Shown: one piece after another, positions 1 through 7,458 of the stretch | How positions within the stretch are numbered: the first letter of the stretch is position 1 | Layout: every line of letters starts with the position of its first letter | The notes under the pieces: generated by a model | The model's input: only the letters and a program-made list of their open reading frames with translations | Databases searched by the model: none | What the model was told of the DNA's origin: nothing | Made by a program: the position numbers and the translations under genes | Source of the DNA: Betaproteobacteria bacterium | GTDB taxonomy: Bacteria > Pseudomonadota > Gammaproteobacteria > Burkholderiales > Burkholderiaceae_C | Assembly (NCBI GenBank): GCA_025354965.1 | Contig: JANXLW010000247.1 | Location: forward strand, 1 to 11,835 | Direction of reading: 5' to 3' | DNA length: 11,835 bases

Positions 1-222
1 AAGAAGCTGGCGGACTGGGCTTCCAGCAAGGATGCCATGATGCTGTACGGCAAAAACTTTGCCATCACGGCGCAACCGGGTGTTGCGGCACCGTTGGCCA
101 ATGTTCCCAAGGACTACGAAGCACGCTTGGTCAAACTGGACTTTAACTATGCCGCCGAACAACGCGAGCGCATTTTGAAAGAGTGGACCGCTCGCTACGA
201 CGGCAAGAGTGAAAAGCGCTGA
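1..222 (+). CDS. ABC transporter periplasmic substrate-binding protein, C-terminal fragment (putative 2-aminoethylphosphonate binding)
   Basis: The reading frame is open from the window edge to a TGA at 220-222, giving about 73 C-terminal residues; the 5' end lies outside the window. The fragment has the lysine-rich amphipathic C-terminus common in periplasmic solute-binding proteins, with a segment containing PGVAAP and PLANVPKDYE, and ends in EKR. Family assignment rests mainly on context: it sits 50 nt upstream of an ABC ATPase and a fused permease of the putative AEP-importer type, the usual order for such operons. The inferred role is to capture AEP or a related compound in the periplasm and deliver it to the permease. 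A hairpin with a T-run follows the stop. The Met codons inside this piece are not the true start. Ligand specificity cannot be judged from so short a fragment. Confidence 0.72.
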   Translation, partial: KKLADWASSKDAMMLYGKNFAITAQPGVAAPLANVPKDYEARLVKLDFNYAAEQRERILKEWTARYDGKSEKR

Positions 223-240
223 TCCGCTGAAAAACTCACG

Positions 241-270
241 GGCCGCCTGTCTGACCTGGGCGGTCTTTTT
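241..270 (+). terminator. Hairpin plus T-run between binding-protein and ATPase genes (intrinsic terminator or attenuator)
   Basis: CCGCC at 243-247 pairs with GGCGG at 259-263. The stem extends outward through a G.T pair (242/264) and a G-C pair (241/265), and a TTTTT tract follows at 266-270. It lies 18 nt after the binding-protein stop and directly before the ATPase start at 273. Its position suggests a partial terminator or mRNA-stabilising stem that raises binding-protein expression over the membrane components, a common arrangement in ABC operons. Termination efficiency is unknown. Confidence 0.55.
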
Positions 271-272
271 CA

Positions 273-1334
273 ATGCCGCGCATGAGTCAAACCCCCTTCC
301 TTGATCTGCGCCATATCCGCAAGGAGTTTGGTAGCTTTACAGCGCTGCAGGACATCAATCTGGAGATCGAGAAGGGCGAGTTTGTCTGCTTCCTTGGTCC
401 CTCCGGCTGTGGCAAAACGACACTGCTGCGCGTCATCGCGGGGCTGGAGGCCCAAACCGCAGGAAACATCTCGCAAGATGGTCACGACATCTCGCTGCTA
501 CCACCCGCACAGCGCGACTACGGTATTGTGTTTCAGAGCTACGCGCTGTTTCCCAATCTCAGCGTGGCTGACAACGTAGCCTACGGCCTGGTCAATCGCA
601 AGACGGCTCGCTCCGAGATCAAGCAGCGTGTGACCGAGCTGGTCAAATTGGTGGGTCTGCCCGGCAGCGAAGCCAAATTCCCCAGTCAACTCTCGGGCGG
701 GCAGCAGCAACGCATCGCGCTGGCCCGCGCGCTGGCGACGGCACCCGGCTTGCTGTTGCTGGACGAGCCACTGTCGGCACTGGATGCTCTGGAACGGGTC
801 CGGTTGCGCCAGGAAATCCGGGTTTTGCAACAAAAACTGGGCGTTACCACCATCATGGTGACGCACGACCAAGAAGAAGCCCTGAGCCTAGCCGACCGCA
901 TTGTGGTCATGAACCACGGCGTCATCGAGCAGATTGGCACACCAATGGAAATTTACCGCGAACCGGCGTCACCGTTTGTGGCCGATTTTGTCGGCAAGGT
1001 CAATGTGATGTCGGCCCGTCTGGCCGACGGCAAGCTGCGTTTTGGCAGCATGTGCCTGCCCTGCGAAGGAACAACTCGCGAGGTAAAGATCTACATGCGA
1101 CCGGAGGACGTGCTGGCCCGCCCGATCGCAGCTGGCGATGCCCATGTATTCGAGGCGCGCATTGAAAAGATCGAGTTCCTGGGTGCGTACTGCCACGTGC
1201 TGGTGACTTCCGCCGCTCTGGACAACAACAAGCTGACGGTTTATTTGTCTCTCAATTTTCTGTCAGAAAAATCGCTCCGGGTAGGCTCAGCCATTACTCT
1301 CAAGCTGTTGCCCGAGCGCATCAAGGTGTTCTGA
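273..1334 (+). CDS. ABC transporter ATP-binding protein, putative 2-aminoethylphosphonate importer (PhnT2-like)
   Basis: This 353-aa cytoplasmic ATPase would power import through the permease encoded next. All nucleotide-binding motifs are intact: Walker A GPSGCGKTT at residues 42-50, Q-loop Gln88, signature LSGGQQQRIALARAL at 140-154, Walker B LLLLDEP at 160-166 with Asp164 and Glu165, and H-loop His198. The region from about residue 245 to the end is a TOBE-type regulatory domain (contains YMRPEDV), as in CysA/PotA/FbpC-class importers. The overall pattern matches the ATPases annotated as putative AEP transporters, and the AEP link is strengthened by phnW downstream. No clear Shine-Dalgarno precedes the ATG at 273 or the in-frame ATG at 282, so the start is ambiguous by three codons. 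The stop overlaps the permease start by one base (TGATG), implying translational coupling. Iron or polyamine uptake is a less likely alternative. Confidence 0.87.
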   Translation: MPRMSQTPFLDLRHIRKEFGSFTALQDINLEIEKGEFVCFLGPSGCGKTTLLRVIAGLEAQTAGNISQDGHDISLLPPAQRDYGIVFQSYALFPNLSVADNVAYGLVNRKTARSEIKQRVTELVKLVGLPGSEAKFPSQLSGGQQQRIALARALATAPGLLLLDEPLSALDALERVRLRQEIRVLQQKLGVTTIMVTHDQEEALSLADRIVVMNHGVIEQIGTPMEIYREPASPFVADFVGKVNVMSARLADGKLRFGSMCLPCEGTTREVKIYMRPEDVLARPIAAGDAHVFEARIEKIEFLGAYCHVLVTSAALDNNKLTVYLSLNFLSEKSLRVGSAITLKLLPERIKVF

Positions 1335-3049
1335 TGTCAGTGGTACTGCCAGCGCCCTCGGTCCGCGTCCAAATCAAGCAACAGCAGCACTGGACAGATC
1401 GTCTGGCTCAGGCCCTGATTGCGATGATCGCGATTGTTTTGATCACCTTTCTGGCTGCACCGCTGCTGGCCATATTGCTGCAAGCGCTGCAAGGTCGCCA
1501 GGGTGAATGGGTCTGGCTCGACAACTTCATTGACTACGCCAAAACCCCGGCACTGCTGAGCAGCCTGTGGAACAGTCTGTGGGTGTCGTGCAGCGTGACG
1601 ATAATTGCGTTGCCGCTGGCCTTTGGCTTTGCTTATGCGCTGCGTCGCTCCTGCATGCCTTACAAGGCCTTGTTTCGTGGCATTACGCTGATACCTTTGC
1701 TGGCGCCATCCCTTTTGTCCGCCATTTCGCTGATCTACTGGTTTGGCAACCAGGGCCTATTGAAGGCCTGGATGCAGGGCATTGGGATCGACCAAATCTA
1801 CGGCGCGTCGGGCATTGTGCTGGCCGAATGTATTGCCGTTTTCCCGCACACGCTGATGATTCTGGTGACGGCGCTGAGCCTGTCGGACGCACGTCTGTAT
1901 GAAGCGGCGGACGCCATGGGCACCAGCGCGACGCGCAAGTTCTTCACCATCACCCTGCCCGGCGCCAAGTACGGTCTGATCTCGGCGGCCCTGGTCACCT
2001 TCACGCTGGTCATGACGGATTTCGGCATTCCCAAGGTGATTGGCGGTAACTTCAATGTGCTGGCAACCGATGTGTTCAAGCTGGTCATTGGTCAGCAGGA
2101 TTTTTCCAAGGGCGCGGTCGTCGCCATATTGCTGCTGGCACCGGCGTTGTTAACTTTTGCTGTGGACAATTACGTGAGCCGGCGTCAGACCGCCATGCTG
2201 ACGGCGCGCGCGGTGCCCTATTCGCCCAAAGTGGCGCCCGGCTTTGATCGGCTGGTGACGCTTTACTGCACGGTCATCGCAGCCCTGGTGCTGGCCATGC
2301 TGGGCATGGCTGTGTTTGCGTCTTTTGCCTCGTTCTGGCCTTACAACCTGACGCCCAGTTGGCGCCACTACAAACTCGGACTGTTGGACGCCGAGGTTGG
2401 CGTGGCCTTTTTCAACAGTCTGAAGATGGCGGCCGGCACGGCGCTGTTTGGCACCCTGCTGGTGTTTGTTGGCGCCTACCTGCTGGAGAAAACCAAAGGC
2501 ATGGACAGTTTGCGCGGGCTGGTGCGTTTGCTGGCGGTAGTACCGATGGCAGTGCCGGGACTGGTGCTCGGATTGGGCTACATTTTTTTCTTCAATGCGC
2601 AGGACAATCCGCTAAATGGTCTGTATCACACTTTGACCTTGCTGACCCTGTGCACCATCGTTCACTTCTACACTACCGGGCACCTGACCGCAGTGACCGC
2701 CTTGAAAAGTCTGGACAGTGAATTCGAGGCCGTCAGCGCTTCCCTGAAAGTGCCGTTTTACAAGACCTTCTGGCGTGTCACTTTGCCGGTGTGCGCGCCG
2801 ACCCTGATCGACATTGCACGTTATTTTTTCATCAACGCCATGACCACCATTTCAGCCGTGGTGTTTTTGTATGCACCCGAAACCAAGGTGGCGTCCATCG
2901 CCATTTTGAATCTGGATGAGGCCGGCGAGATGGGTGCTGCTGCCGCCATGGCAGTGCTGATTGCGCTGTCGTCCAGCATCGCAACGCTGGCGTTCATGCT
3001 GCTGGCCTGGTGGACGTCGAAACGAACGCAAGCATGGCGAGGAAGGTGA
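1334..3049 (+). CDS. ABC transporter permease, fused two-domain, putative 2-aminoethylphosphonate importer (PhnU2-like)
   Basis: This 571-aa inner-membrane protein contains two binding-protein-dependent permease domains in one chain, so one gene supplies the whole channel. The N-terminal half has hydrophobic segments near residues 28-52, 85-104, 115-135 and 160-182, then an EAA coupling loop beginning EAADAMG at 190. The C-terminal half repeats the plan, with segments near 307-330, 366-384, 396-420 and 432-450, and a second, degenerate EAA-like loop EFEAVSASLKVPF at about 464-476. This tandem architecture is typical of FbpB-like iron permeases and of the roughly 570-aa putative AEP permeases; neighbours favour the latter. 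It follows the ATPase with a 1-nt overlap. The end is followed by a 195-nt gap holding a large inverted repeat, which may separate transporter mRNA from the catabolic genes. Confidence 0.87.
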   Translation: MSVVLPAPSVRVQIKQQQHWTDRLAQALIAMIAIVLITFLAAPLLAILLQALQGRQGEWVWLDNFIDYAKTPALLSSLWNSLWVSCSVTIIALPLAFGFAYALRRSCMPYKALFRGITLIPLLAPSLLSAISLIYWFGNQGLLKAWMQGIGIDQIYGASGIVLAECIAVFPHTLMILVTALSLSDARLYEAADAMGTSATRKFFTITLPGAKYGLISAALVTFTLVMTDFGIPKVIGGNFNVLATDVFKLVIGQQDFSKGAVVAILLLAPALLTFAVDNYVSRRQTAMLTARAVPYSPKVAPGFDRLVTLYCTVIAALVLAMLGMAVFASFASFWPYNLTPSWRHYKLGLLDAEVGVAFFNSLKMAAGTALFGTLLVFVGAYLLEKTKGMDSLRGLVRLLAVVPMAVPGLVLGLGYIFFFNAQDNPLNGLYHTLTLLTLCTIVHFYTTGHLTAVTALKSLDSEFEAVSASLKVPFYKTFWRVTLPVCAPTLIDIARYFFINAMTTISAVVFLYAPETKVASIAILNLDEAGEMGAAAAMAVLIALSSSIATLAFMLLAWWTSKRTQAWRGR

Positions 3050-3079
3050 TGTCCGCGTCCTTTTCAACATGGTGTGAAC

Positions 3080-3175
3080 GGATCGGGCTGCTGGGGCTCT
3101 CAGCTCCGCGGCTGTCCCCCGTCCTTCGGACTCCTCCTTTATGCCGTTGCGCTGAGTGCCCCAGCAGCCTGATCC
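3080..3175. repeat. Long imperfect inverted repeat with 27-nt arms between permease and phnW
   Basis: Arms at 3080-3106 and 3149-3175 are reverse complements at 24 of 27 positions, plus one G.T pair (3085/3170) and two mismatches (3098/3157 and 3105/3150). The 42-nt interior adds a CGGC/GCCG pair (3109-3112 with 3143-3146) and a small hairpin GTCC-TTC-GGAC at 3121-3131. The transcript should fold into a long branched stem. It fills most of the only sizeable gap in the plus-strand run (3050-3244). A dispersed palindromic repeat of the REP/ERIC kind, or a strong processing or termination structure, are the candidates. No T-run follows immediately, and I see no coding sequence here. Confidence 0.8.
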
Positions 3176-3244
3176 TTCGAGCTGGGTTGGCTTTTCCTGC
3201 GCGAACCACACACAAGCCTCTCAATAATTGACGGAGATACTGCC

Positions 3245-4360
3245 ATGGACAGAGACAAGATTTTGCTGACCCCCGGGCCGCTCACCACCACCTTGCGTAC
3301 CAAGCTGGCCATGCTGAAAGACTGGGGTTCCTGGGACGCCGACTTCAACGCGGTGACCGCCAGCCTGCGCCAGCGCCTGCTGGCGATCATTCACGGCCAT
3401 GACAGCCATGTGCTGGTACCCCTGCAAGGTAGCGGCACCTTCAGCGTCGAAGCTGCGGTGGCGACGCTGGTGCCGCGTGATGGTCATGTGCTGGTGCTGG
3501 ACAACGGCGCCTATTGCAAGCGCGCCGCCCGGCTCACCACCCTGATGGGACGCCGCTGCACGGTGCTCAGCTTCGACGAAGCCGCACAAGTCGATCCAGC
3601 CGCTTTGGCACAGGCGCTGGCGACCGATGCGAGCATCACCCATGTGGTGCTGATTCACTGCGAAACCGGTGCCGGTGTTCTCAATCCGCTGCAAGCGGTG
3701 GCCGATGTGTGCGAGCGTCATGGCAGGGGTTTGATCGTGGACGCCATGAGTTCGTTCGGCGCGATCGAGATCGATGCCCGCAAGACCCGGTTCGACGCGC
3801 TGATCGCGGCCAGCGGCAAATGCCTGGAGGGCGTGCCCGGCATGGGGTTTGTCTTCATCCGCAAGGCCGTGCTGGAGGCCTGCGCGGGCCGCAGCCAGTC
3901 GCTGGCAATGGATTTGCATGACCAGTATGTCTACATGGGAAAAACCACGCAGTGGCGCTTTACGCCGCCGACCCACGTTGTGGTGGCACTGCATGAGGCC
4001 CTGAAGCAATATGAGGAAGAAGGTGGACAGCCGCAGCGTCTGGCGCGTTACACCAGCAACTACCGCACGCTCATTGCCGGCATGGCCAGGCTGGGCTTCA
4101 AGCCCTTTCTTGACCCCGCCATTCAGGCGCCCATCATCGTCACCTTTCACGCTCCGGCGGATCCAAAATATGATTTCAAAACCTTTTATGCGGCGGCCCG
4201 TGCGCGTGGCTTTCTTCTGTATCCCGGTAAACTGACGCAGCTGGAAACGTTCCGGGTCGGCTGCATCGGCGCCATCGGACCCTTCGAGATGGAGCAGGCG
4301 GTGCACGCCATGGCGCTGGCGCTGCAGGACATGGGTATTGCAGCGTCTGCAGTCACCTGA
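3245..4360 (+). CDS. phnW: 2-aminoethylphosphonate--pyruvate transaminase
   Basis: This PLP enzyme (EC 2.6.1.37) transfers the amino group of AEP to pyruvate, giving phosphonoacetaldehyde and L-alanine in the cytoplasm. The 371-aa length is normal for the family (about 360-375). The N-terminus carries the PhnW hallmark LLTPGPLTT (7-15) followed by DWGSWDADFN. Further conserved blocks are LQGSGTFSVEA (60-70), the PLP-ring-binding Asp166 in VDAMSSFG, the Schiff-base Lys192 in ASGKCLEGVPG (family form SANKCIQGVPG), and WRFTPPTH and YPGKLTQ toward the C-terminus. A CGGAG ribosome site at 3232-3236 supports the ATG at 3245. It lies between an AEP-type importer and a gamma-glutamyl pathway. The usual partners for its product, PhnX or PhnA, are not in the window. 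A shifted amine specificity within the family remains possible, given the Ser-Gly-Lys variant at the lysine motif. Confidence 0.9.
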   Translation: MDRDKILLTPGPLTTTLRTKLAMLKDWGSWDADFNAVTASLRQRLLAIIHGHDSHVLVPLQGSGTFSVEAAVATLVPRDGHVLVLDNGAYCKRAARLTTLMGRRCTVLSFDEAAQVDPAALAQALATDASITHVVLIHCETGAGVLNPLQAVADVCERHGRGLIVDAMSSFGAIEIDARKTRFDALIAASGKCLEGVPGMGFVFIRKAVLEACAGRSQSLAMDLHDQYVYMGKTTQWRFTPPTHVVVALHEALKQYEEEGGQPQRLARYTSNYRTLIAGMARLGFKPFLDPAIQAPIIVTFHAPADPKYDFKTFYAAARARGFLLYPGKLTQLETFRVGCIGAIGPFEMEQAVHAMALALQDMGIAASAVT

Positions 4361-4386
4361 GCGGGCAGGCTGCCGAAAGAAAAACC

Positions 4387-4392
4387 AAGGAG
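4387..4392 (+). promoter_or_regulatory. Shine-Dalgarno fixing a GTG start
   Basis: AAGGAG at 4387-4392 lies 6 nt before a GTG at 4399. This places the start of the glutamine-synthetase-like gene at a non-ATG codon, 38 nt after the phnW stop. Confidence 0.75.
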
Positions 4393-4398
4393 AACGAC

Positions 4399-5787
4399 GT
4401 GCCAAGAAAAGCAAAAGCGGCAAGCCTGACGCACCCTGCGGTGCTTGCCATCCAGAAGTCTGTGATCCCCAAGGTGAAAGTCGCGGTGAGCGACATTGAC
4501 GGCGTTCTGCGCGGCAAGTATTTGCACCGCGATAAATTTCTCGGGACAGCCGAGCCTTACCCGAACGGCGGCTTTGGCTTTTGTGATGTGGTGCTGGGTT
4601 GGGACATGCTGGACAGTTGCTACGACAACGCCCAGGTGACCGGCTGGCAGCATGGCTTTCCCGATGCCCTGGCTAGGCTGGACCTGAACACCGCGCGCCA
4701 TGTGCCCTGGGACGATGGCGTGCCATTTTTCCTGGGTGAGTTTGTCAATGCCGATGGCACGCCCCACGCCGTGTGTCCGCGCCAGACCCTGAAGCGGGTC
4801 CTCAAGCGCGCCCAGAAGATGGGCTTCAAGGTCATGACCGGCATGGAGTTCGAGTGGTACAACTTCCTTGAAACACCGCAAAGCTGGGCCGCCAAGAAAG
4901 GCGTGTGTCCTGAGCCGTTGACACCCGGCATGTTTGGCTACTCGCTGCTGCGCGTGAATCAGAACCGCGAATTTTTCAATGCCATCATGGACCAGATGCT
5001 GGCTTTTGGCGTGCCGATTGAGGGTCTGCATACCGAAACGGGCCCCGGCGTGTACGAGGCGGCCATCGGTTTTAGCGAAGCACTCGAACAGGCCGACCGG
5101 GCCATTCTCTTCAAGACCGGCACCAAGGAAATTGGCGCCCGCTTTGGCATCATGCCCAGCTTCATGGCCAAACCGCACCAGCAGTTGCCGGGCTGCAGCG
5201 GGCACATTCACCAGAGCTTGTCAGACGGCAAGAACAATCTGTTTTTTGATGCCAAAAACCCGCGCAAGATGAGCAAGCTCTTTGAGAGCTATCTGGCCGG
5301 TCAGGTTGCCTGCATGATGGAATTCGCGCCCATGATCTGGCCCACCATCAACAGCTACAAACGGCTGGTGGATGGCTTTTGGGCACCGGTCAAACCGACC
5401 TGGGGTATCGACAACCGCACGGCCAGTTTTCGGGTGATTGCCGGCAGCCCCAAAGCCACGCGCCTGGAGACGCGCTGCCCCGGCGCTGATGTCAACCCCT
5501 ATCTGGCGATGGCCGCCGTGATAGCGGCTGGACTGGACGGTGTTGAGAAAGGCCTGAAACTGACAACCCCACCGATTACCGGCACCAATGTCGGCGCCGA
5601 ACACATGGCCCGCGCGCCGCGCACGCTGATCGAAACAACGCGCATTTTCGAGAAGTCAGCCATTGCGCGAGACTGGTTGGGTGACGGTTTTGTCGATCAC
5701 TTTGCCGCCACCCGCGACTGGGAATGGCGGCAATGGCTCGATGGCGTCACCGACTGGGAAATGAAACGCTATTTCGAAATCATTTGA
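4399..5787 (+). CDS. Glutamine-synthetase-like gamma-glutamyl-amine ligase (PuuA/GlnA4-type)
   Basis: This 462-aa enzyme of the glutamine synthetase fold is predicted to join glutamate to an amine with ATP, forming a gamma-glutamylamide. The catalytic core is visible: metal-binding Glu150 and Glu152 in GMEFEWYNF, Glu213 and Glu220 in ETGPGVYEAAIGF, His269 in GCSGHIHQSL, the NSYKRL block (318-323), Asn339-Arg340 in DNRTASFRV, and Glu357/Arg359 in RLETRCPGADVNPYLA. Two hallmarks of true ammonia-assimilating GlnA are missing. The DGSS ammonia-site motif is replaced by a GGFGFCDVV segment near 57-65, and there is no NLY adenylylation-site motif in the C-terminal part. Those losses are typical of PuuA and GlnA3/GlnA4-like amine ligases. 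It starts at GTG with a good ribosome site and is followed after one base by the GNAT gene. PuuD-like hydrolase and dehydrogenase neighbours support this role over nitrogen assimilation. The exact amine is not determined by sequence. Confidence 0.88.
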   Translation: MPRKAKAASLTHPAVLAIQKSVIPKVKVAVSDIDGVLRGKYLHRDKFLGTAEPYPNGGFGFCDVVLGWDMLDSCYDNAQVTGWQHGFPDALARLDLNTARHVPWDDGVPFFLGEFVNADGTPHAVCPRQTLKRVLKRAQKMGFKVMTGMEFEWYNFLETPQSWAAKKGVCPEPLTPGMFGYSLLRVNQNREFFNAIMDQMLAFGVPIEGLHTETGPGVYEAAIGFSEALEQADRAILFKTGTKEIGARFGIMPSFMAKPHQQLPGCSGHIHQSLSDGKNNLFFDAKNPRKMSKLFESYLAGQVACMMEFAPMIWPTINSYKRLVDGFWAPVKPTWGIDNRTASFRVIAGSPKATRLETRCPGADVNPYLAMAAVIAAGLDGVEKGLKLTTPPITGTNVGAEHMARAPRTLIETTRIFEKSAIARDWLGDGFVDHFAATRDWEWRQWLDGVTDWEMKRYFEII

Positions 5788-5788
5788 C

Positions 5789-6295
5789 ATGCAAATCCGC
5801 CGCCTGCTGAGCAGTGACGCCACCGAATACCGCGCGCTGCGACTGCGCGCATTGCACGACCACGCCGAGGCCTTCACCTCAAGTTATGAGGAAGAAGTGC
5901 TCAAACCGCTGGCAAGCTCCGAGCAGCGGCTGGCCGATGCTTCCCAGGTCAAGTTCTGGGGCGCCATTGTTGACGACAAATTGTTCGGCACGGTTGGACT
6001 GGACCGGGAGCAACGCCTCAAAGTTCAGCACAAGGCTTTGGTGATCGGCATGTACGTGGCACCTGAATACGCGCGGCGCGGCATCGCCCACGCCCTGCTC
6101 CATACTTTGCTGACCGACGCACGCGCCAGCCAGCTGGAGTTGCTGGTGCTGACCGTCACAAGCGGCAATCAGGGCGCCGAGCGTCTTTACCTGGACGCCG
6201 GTTTTGTGTCCTGGGGCATTGAGCCGGGAGCGATTAAAGTCCAGAATCAGCGCTTTTCCAAAAACCACATGTTTCTTCAACTGGCAGCACCATGA
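5789..6295 (+). CDS. GNAT-family N-acetyltransferase
   Basis: This 168-aa protein is a GCN5-related acetyltransferase expected to move acetyl from acetyl-CoA to an amine. The acetyl-CoA-binding motif A is MYVAPEYARRGIAHALL (residues 88-104), where RRGIA is the pyrophosphate-binding loop. Motif B follows as NQGAERLYLDAGF (127-139). The N-terminus (IRRLLSSDATEYRALRLRAL) is the standard first strand-helix of the fold. It starts one base after the ligase stop and overlaps the alcohol dehydrogenase start by ATGA (6292-6295), so it is embedded in the operon rather than a stray gene. Its substrate is unknown. An amine or aminophosphonate of the pathway is an attractive guess, by analogy with PhnO, an AEP N-acetyltransferase in other phosphonate loci, but I see no sequence signature specific to PhnO. 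Confidence 0.88.
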   Translation: MQIRRLLSSDATEYRALRLRALHDHAEAFTSSYEEEVLKPLASSEQRLADASQVKFWGAIVDDKLFGTVGLDREQRLKVQHKALVIGMYVAPEYARRGIAHALLHTLLTDARASQLELLVLTVTSGNQGAERLYLDAGFVSWGIEPGAIKVQNQRFSKNHMFLQLAAP

Positions 6296-7425
6296 GCATT
6301 ACCTCTTTCTCCTTCCCCACCCCCATCAAATTTGGTGCCGGCGCACGCAAACTGGTGGCCGCGCATCTGCTGGAGCAGGGCCTGAAGCGCCCGCTGATCG
6401 TTACTGACAAAGCGCTGGGTGCATTGCCGGTGCTGGCCGAATTCAAGACCCATCTGGCCGGGCTGGAGGTGGCGGTGTTTTCTGGTGTCTTTGGCAACCC
6501 CACCTGCGCTCAGGTGATGGACGGTGCTGCTGCCTACAAGGCGCACCAGGCCGATTGCATCATCGGATTTGGCGGCGGTGCCGCGCTGGATGTGGCCAAG
6601 GTGGTTGGCATTGCCGCCACGCACGAAGGCGATATTCTGGAATACGTGTGGGACCATCCGCAGGTGCGACCGATCGTGAATCAGCTGCCCTATTTTGTGG
6701 CGTTACCCACCACCTCGGGTACCGGGTCGGAAGTAGGTCGCTCCAGCGTTGTCAGCGAAAACGACACGCATCTGAAGCGCGTGGTATTCAGTCCCAGGAT
6801 TCTGGCCAAGGTAGTGTTTGCCGATCCCGAATTGACGTTGGGCTTGCCAGCGCATGTGACGGCTGCCACCGGCATGGACGCACTCACCCACAACATCGAG
6901 AGCTACCTGTCGCCCGCCTACCACCCGCTGTGCGATGGCATTGCGCTGGAAGGCACGCGCATTGCGGCAGCGGCGCTGTTGACCGCTGTGAAAGAGCCCG
7001 GCAATTTGCAGGCTAGAAGCGACATGATGATGGCCTCCATGATGGGCGCCATCGCTTTCCAGAAAGACCTGGGCGCTGTGCACTCCTGCGCCCACGCGCT
7101 GGGTGCGGTGTGCGACTTGCACCATGGCCTGGCCAATGCACTGATGATCGATACCGTCATGGCTTGGAACCATGAAGCGGTGCCGGACAAATTCGATGAG
7201 CTGGCCCATGTCTGCAAGGTGACCGGTGGTGGCCAAGCCTTGGTGCCGTGGCTGCGGCAACTCAAAACCAGCGTCGGCATCACCGGTGGTCTGGCGACCC
7301 ATGGGGTCAAGCCCGAGCAGCTACCGCGGCTGATGCAAATTGCGACTGCCGACATCTGCCACCAGACCAATCCACGACCCTGCACAGCAGCAGATTTTGA
7401 AGCACTCTTCAAAGCAGCAATGTGA
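6292..7425 (+). CDS. Iron-containing (group III) alcohol dehydrogenase
   Basis: This 377-aa NAD(P)-dependent dehydrogenase interconverts a primary alcohol and its aldehyde. The nucleotide-binding loop GFGGGAALDVAK spans residues 92-103 and LPTTSGTGSEV spans 138-148. The divalent-metal ligands can be placed by alignment with FucO: Asp196 and His200 in GMDALTHNIES, His264 in GAVHSCAH, and His278 in HHGLANA, with conserved His268 between. All are intact, so it should be active. Length is normal for the family (about 380). It is translationally coupled to the GNAT gene by an ATGA overlap. Given the ligase upstream and the hydrolase and aldehyde dehydrogenase downstream, I infer that it oxidises the hydroxyl of a gamma-glutamylated amino alcohol. 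The alternative, given phnW, is reversible reduction of phosphonoacetaldehyde to 2-hydroxyethylphosphonate, which related enzymes perform in phosphonate biosynthesis. Confidence 0.92.
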   Translation: MSITSFSFPTPIKFGAGARKLVAAHLLEQGLKRPLIVTDKALGALPVLAEFKTHLAGLEVAVFSGVFGNPTCAQVMDGAAAYKAHQADCIIGFGGGAALDVAKVVGIAATHEGDILEYVWDHPQVRPIVNQLPYFVALPTTSGTGSEVGRSSVVSENDTHLKRVVFSPRILAKVVFADPELTLGLPAHVTAATGMDALTHNIESYLSPAYHPLCDGIALEGTRIAAAALLTAVKEPGNLQARSDMMMASMMGAIAFQKDLGAVHSCAHALGAVCDLHHGLANALMIDTVMAWNHEAVPDKFDELAHVCKVTGGGQALVPWLRQLKTSVGITGGLATHGVKPEQLPRLMQIATADICHQTNPRPCTAADFEALFKAAM

Positions 7426-7458
7426 TATGACCGCCACGCTTGTCACTTCGTGTACTGC

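Noticed and set aside
2852..3231. Small frames on both strands through the permease-phnW gap
   Set aside because: They run through the inverted repeat, have no ribosome site or recognisable domain, and their sequence is explained by the palindrome.
3187..3244. Sigma-70 promoter for phnW starting at TTGGCT (3187-3192)
   Set aside because: No acceptable -10 hexamer occurs at 16-18 nt spacing.
4361..4386. Small GGCA/TGCC stem followed by an A-rich stretch after phnW as a terminator
   Set aside because: The stem is only about 4 bp with a 3-nt loop and has no T-run, so read-through into the ligase gene is more likely.
3221..4423. Open frame of 400 codons on the minus strand opposite phnW
   Set aside because: It is antisense to a clear PLP transaminase, is rich in His, Gln, Arg and Gly as antisense frames of GC-rich genes are, and shows no domain motif.
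4186..5211. Open frame of 341 codons on the minus strand across the phnW end and ligase start
   Set aside because: It overlaps two well-supported genes in antisense, and its composition is typical of a shadow frame.
4399..5787. GS-like gene as housekeeping glutamine synthetase glnA
   Set aside because: It lacks the DGSS ammonia-site motif and the NLY adenylylation motif, and its neighbours are gamma-glutamyl pathway genes.
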